A stretch of DNA of 49,582 bases from contig CACNFB010000007.1 of the NCBI GenBank assembly GCA_902619665.1, forward strand, positions 1 to 49,582, in the 5' to 3' direction. The position numbers were made by a program, and so were the translations under genes. The notes beneath the pieces are model-generated. The model saw only the letters and a program-made list of their open reading frames with translations. It was not told where the DNA came from and did no database searches. Source of the stretch: an uncultured Pelagibacteraceae bacterium. GTDB lineage: Bacteria > Pseudomonadota > Alphaproteobacteria > Pelagibacterales > Pelagibacteraceae. This document shows, one piece after another, positions 46,583-49,582 of this stretch. Positions within the stretch are counted from its first letter, which is position 1, and every line of letters begins with the position of its first letter.

Positions 46583-46610
46583 AATGTATAATAATATTTA
46601 TAAACAAGTT

Positions 46611-48098
46611 ATGAAATTGTTTATTATACTCGGAAATCAATTATTTCCATTAAAATACCTTAACCGCTTCAAAAAAGACCATCTTTTTTTTATGGCAGAA
46701 GATAACGGTTTATGCACTTATGAAAAACATCATAAACTTAAAATCCTTTTATTTCTGTCATCAATGAGATCATTCTTTGAAAATCTTAAAAAAAACAGCT
46801 TTAAAATTAATTATTCTAAAATTGAGGACTCAGCCTTCAAAGAGGATTATTTTTTAAAAATCAAAAAAATTTTAAATAAGAATAAAATCAATGAAATTTC
46901 ATGTTTTGAAATAGAAGATAAGCCATTTGAAAAAAAAATTATAGATTTTTCAAAGAAAAACAAAATAAAGCTTAATATAATTACATCTCCGATGTTTCTT
47001 AACACTAGAGATGATTTTAAAAAATATCTATCTAAATCAAAGAAACCGTTCATGTCAGTTTTTTATAAAGAAACTAGAAGAAAAATGAACATCTTGATGA
47101 ATGGTGAAGATCCTGTTGGTGGTAAATGGAGCTTTGATGAAGATAATAGAAAGAAACTACCTAAAGGAACTAAAGTTCCAACATTTCCTAAAATTAATCA
47201 AACAGTTCATACAAAAAAACTAAAAAACATTATAGAAAAAAAATTTGCAGCACACCCTGGTTCTACAGAAAACTTTTGGTTTGCAACTGAATATAAAGAT
47301 GTTCTGAAATTACTTGAATTTTTTATAAAAGAAAAATCCAATTTATTCGGAGATTATGAGGATGCAGTTGATCAAAATAATAACATATTATTTCATAGCG
47401 CTCTTAGTCCCTACTTAAATTTAGGTTTAATAACTCCAGAAATAATTTTAGAGAAAATTTTAGATAGCCATAAAAAGAAAAAGATAAGATTAAATTCTTT
47501 AGAGGGATATATAAGACAAATAATTGGCTGGCGAGAATTTATGAGAGGTATTTATCAAAATTTTTATAACAGATTAGAGACTGGTAATTTTTTTAAACAT
47601 AATCGTAAAATGAAACCTTCTTGGTACCAAGGAAGCACAGGTCTTCCGCATTTGGACTATGCCATTAAAAATGCCAATGATCATGGCTGGTCACATCATA
47701 TAGAGAGATTAATGATTTTATCTAATATCATGAATCTTTGTGAGATTAAACCAATATATGTTTACAAATGGTTTATGGAAATGTTTGTTGATTCTTCCGA
47801 TTGGGTAATGTCTCCAAATGTTTATGGCATGGGACTGTTCAGTGACGGTGGAATATTTGCAACTAAACCTTATATCTGTGGATCAAGTTATTTTCTTAAA
47901 ATGATGGATTTTAAAAAGGGTGAGTGGTGCAATATTATGGATGGACTTTATTGGAGATTTATCAATAAAAATAGAAAATTCTTTCTAAAAAATCCGAGAT
48001 TATCAATGATGGTAAGAATTTATGATAAAATGAACCCAGAAAGAAAGAAACTCATCTTAAAAGAAGCAGATAATTTCATTAAAAAAAATACTTTTTAA
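46611..48098 (+). CDS. Cryptochrome/photolyase-related flavoprotein (prokaryotic (6-4) photolyase, FeS-BCP-like)
   Basis: I chose ATG 46611 (495 residues) because homologues start at the first beta strand, here KLFIILGNQLFP. The N-terminal DPRP domain carries FMAEDNGLCTYEKHHK. The C-terminal FAD domain has NFWFATEYKD, GYIRQIIGWREFMRGIY, NDHGWSHHIERLMILSN with the HHxxR motif of prokaryotic (6-4) photolyases, and NVYGMGLFSDGGIFATKPYI. It should repair UV lesions using FAD and light, or serve as a light sensor. The cysteines binding a 4Fe-4S cluster in relatives are only partly matched (Cys377, Cys423, Cys440). Confidence 0.92.
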   Translation: MKLFIILGNQLFPLKYLNRFKKDHLFFMAEDNGLCTYEKHHKLKILLFLSSMRSFFENLKKNSFKINYSKIEDSAFKEDYFLKIKKILNKNKINEISCFEIEDKPFEKKIIDFSKKNKIKLNIITSPMFLNTRDDFKKYLSKSKKPFMSVFYKETRRKMNILMNGEDPVGGKWSFDEDNRKKLPKGTKVPTFPKINQTVHTKKLKNIIEKKFAAHPGSTENFWFATEYKDVLKLLEFFIKEKSNLFGDYEDAVDQNNNILFHSALSPYLNLGLITPEIILEKILDSHKKKKIRLNSLEGYIRQIIGWREFMRGIYQNFYNRLETGNFFKHNRKMKPSWYQGSTGLPHLDYAIKNANDHGWSHHIERLMILSNIMNLCEIKPIYVYKWFMEMFVDSSDWVMSPNVYGMGLFSDGGIFATKPYICGSSYFLKMMDFKKGEWCNIMDGLYWRFINKNRKFFLKNPRLSMMVRIYDKMNPERKKLILKEADNFIKKNTF

Positions 48099-48125
48099 AA
48101 TCATAATAGTGTAAAAAACTTAAAG

Positions 48126-48833
48126 ATGTCTAATTCTTTACAGATTTTGATGCCTGCTCACAATGAGGGCAAACACATTAAAAACCACATAATAAAAGTT
48201 AATAATATTTTAAAAAAAAAAATTAAATTTTCCTTCTTGATTTGTGAGGATGGTAGCTCCGATAATACTTTAGAAACTTTAAAAAAAATGGAAAAAAAAT
48301 ATAAAATTCGTGTTTTATCTAAAAAAAAAAAACAAGGTTATTCCACAGCAGTAATGTCAGGTATCAAAATAGCTAATGCTGATTATTTGTTAATAATGGA
48401 CTCTGATGGTCAATGTGATCCTAGACAAATTTTTAAGTTCTGGAATTTAAGAAAAAAAGCTGATTTAGTTGTTGGATACAGAATAAAAAGAAGAGACTTT
48501 TTATACAGAAAATTTTTCTCTGATTTTGCAAAGCTTGTTTACGGGTTTTTTTTTAAAGTTAAACTTAAAGATCCAAGTTTTGCTTTTTCTTTAATACGAA
48601 AAGATGTTTATAAATCTCTTCAAAATTTCACCCCATCAATGCCAGATGGTTTTTTTTGGGAATATAACGCTCGGGCAATTTATAAAGGTTATAAGTTATT
48701 AGAAGTAGGCATTAACCATAAAAAAAGAAAACATGGCAGCACTCAAATTTTTCATGTTTGGAAGTTACCAAAAATCGCCTTAATTAATTTTGTAGGATTA
48801 CTAAGAGTAAAGTTTGATTTATTAGCAAAATAG
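48126..48833 (+). CDS. Family 2 glycosyltransferase (DPM1/polyprenyl-phosphate sugar synthase-like)
   Basis: A 235-residue GT-A fold enzyme. It has the N-terminal ILMPAHNEGKHIKNHI, the nucleotide-binding ICEDGSSDNTLETLKK, and LLIMDSDGQCDPRQI containing the metal-binding D-x-D-type motif, then KLKDPSFAFSLIRKDV. The size and the short basic C-terminus without membrane helices resemble polyprenyl-phosphate mannosyl/glucosyl transferases. It starts 27 bases after the photolyase gene and is followed after one base by a multi-pass membrane protein, a pairing typical of lipid-linked sugar use. Confidence 0.9.
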   Translation: MSNSLQILMPAHNEGKHIKNHIIKVNNILKKKIKFSFLICEDGSSDNTLETLKKMEKKYKIRVLSKKKKQGYSTAVMSGIKIANADYLLIMDSDGQCDPRQIFKFWNLRKKADLVVGYRIKRRDFLYRKFFSDFAKLVYGFFFKVKLKDPSFAFSLIRKDVYKSLQNFTPSMPDGFFWEYNARAIYKGYKLLEVGINHKKRKHGSTQIFHVWKLPKIALINFVGLLRVKFDLLAK

Positions 48834-48834
48834 T

Positions 48835-49582
48835 ATGAATGAACATTTAAAAAGAAATTGGTCAAACTATTTTCAAATATATGTTTTTGCACTCATTTTT
48901 TTTGGAGTTTTTTTTCTATATTCAAAACATGATGTTGGAAATGATTCTAGCATCTCGGACTGGTTTATAAATTATGAGGGAGGTTTTGTTCGAAGAGGAT
49001 TAATTGGTGAATTGATAACAAATTTTTCTATTATGTTATCCCTTAAACTTCGGGATACGATATTAATTTTTCAATTATTATTTTTCACGAGTTATTATTT
49101 TTTAATTATTTTATTTTGCAAAAATTTACTACAAAACAGACTAATCATTTTAGCTATTTTTTCTCCAATTTTTATTTTGTATCCAGTAGCAGAGATAGAG
49201 GCATTAGGACGTAAAGAATTAATAATTTTTTTGATTTTTTTATCTTATTTATTGACTGATATTAAAAATTTTAAAGTTCAAATAATCTATAAAGTAATAC
49301 TATTCCCTATAAGCATTTTAACATGGGAGCCAGTATTTATTTTCTTCTCATTTGTTTTCTTAATTGATCTTTTCGTTTTTCAAATCAGGAATTTTGATAA
49401 GAAATTTTTTTATCTTATAGCCAGTTATCTCATATCAATTTTTTTAGTAATACTGATTTATTTAAATCCTTTTTCACAAGAAAATCATAATGTAATGAGA
49501 GATTTTCTTAATAATGAATTTGGTGAGATTTGTTACATGTCGTGTGATTTTGTAGGACAGCAATCTTCAAACTCCTTTTCTG
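48835..49582 (+). CDS. Multi-pass membrane protein, 3'-truncated by window edge
   Basis: The frame opens with ATG one base after the preceding stop and runs 249 codons without a stop to the window end. The encoded protein has a first helix at about 12-29, a loop with DWFINYEGGFVRRGLIGE (about 42-59), and then at least four more hydrophobic segments (for example LIILAIFSPIFILYP and YLISIFLVILIYL). The GGFxRRGLxGE motif is seen in uncharacterised polysaccharide-type membrane proteins, in my recollection. With the glycosyltransferase upstream, an envelope-glycan role is possible. The function cannot be named from this fragment. Confidence 0.75.
   Translation, partial: MNEHLKRNWSNYFQIYVFALIFFGVFFLYSKHDVGNDSSISDWFINYEGGFVRRGLIGELITNFSIMLSLKLRDTILIFQLLFFTSYYFLIILFCKNLLQNRLIILAIFSPIFILYPVAEIEALGRKELIIFLIFLSYLLTDIKNFKVQIIYKVILFPISILTWEPVFIFFSFVFLIDLFVFQIRNFDKKFFYLIASYLISIFLVILIYLNPFSQENHNVMRDFLNNEFGEICYMSCDFVGQQSSNSFS

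Noticed and set aside
46584-46610. Upstream ATG for the photolyase-like gene
   Set aside because: It would add 9 residues before the first beta strand and start two bases from the divergent SDR start; ATG 46611 fits homologues better.
1-49582. CRISPR arrays, insertion sequences, prophage or toxin-antitoxin systems
   Set aside because: I found no regularly spaced repeats, transposase or integrase motifs, terminal inverted repeats or recognisable toxin-antitoxin pairs.

Overview
The window is chromosomal DNA of a streamlined, strongly AT-rich alphaproteobacterium. Gene content, gene order and base use point to the SAR11 clade (Pelagibacterales). Reasons: lysine, asparagine and isoleucine dominate the proteins; intergenic gaps are almost all under 120 bases; many genes overlap by 4 or 8 bases; and the order holA-parB-parA-rsmG-mnmG-mnmE-rho-hem / ppsR-maf-aroE-coaE-dnaQ-secB-fxsA-timA-smr-hslU-hslV-hisBHAFE is the classic alphaproteobacterial origin neighbourhood. 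The organism assignment is inference from this pattern; no rRNA is present in the window.

Layout. (1) 1-10954: the left arm of the origin region, nearly all on the minus strand. It holds the partial holA (+), parB, parA, rsmG with an embedded parS site, mnmG, mnmE, an inserted sulfotransferase (+), rho, and the haem genes hemJ, hemH and hemE. (2) 10955-11237: the longest gene-free stretch (283 bases) and the likely chromosomal replication origin. It lies between hemE and ppsR as in Caulobacter and Rickettsia, and carries two DnaA-box matches, three tandem 13-base ATTAA repeats and a perfect inverted repeat. (3) 11238-14642: the right arm, plus strand: ppsR, maf, aroE, coaE, dnaQ. (4) 14639-18394: secB and fxsA (-), timA-like and smr (+), hslU and hslV (-). 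(5) 18485-22665: histidine genes hisB-H-A-F-E, then a small membrane-anchored protein, a HIT protein and an acetyltransferase. (6) 22662-31424: a lolA-like gene and ftsK (-), a ubiH-like monooxygenase (+), a LON-domain protein (-), tRNA-Gly(GCC), phhB (+), then purH, a heparinase II/III-like protein and rpe (-). (7) 31467-36775: an acetate-type module of a YggT-like protein, a two-subunit sodium:solute symporter ending in a clear intrinsic terminator, an unknown protein and acetyl-CoA synthetase. (8) 36785-44150: an EVE protein, a TPR/GT41 glycosyltransferase, tsaD, hemC, hemD, an MscS channel, a second YggT protein and folD. (9) 44142-49582: a second TPR/GT41-like protein, an atypical SDR, a photolyase-like flavoprotein, a family 2 glycosyltransferase and the 5' part of a multi-pass membrane protein, probably the edge of a surface-glycan region.

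How it fits together. Genes on both sides of 10955-11237 are transcribed mostly away from it, as expected for co-orientation with bidirectional replication, and ParA/ParB/parS for origin segregation sit about 8-10 kb to the left. The accessory signals are modest: a sulfotransferase splitting the rho-mnmE pair, an EF-hand-like loop inside the symporter, a lysine/arginine-rich tail on acetyl-CoA synthetase, an SDR lacking its catalytic tyrosine next to a photolyase with an altered cysteine region, and two GT41 proteins. I saw no CRISPR array, insertion sequence, prophage or obvious defence system.
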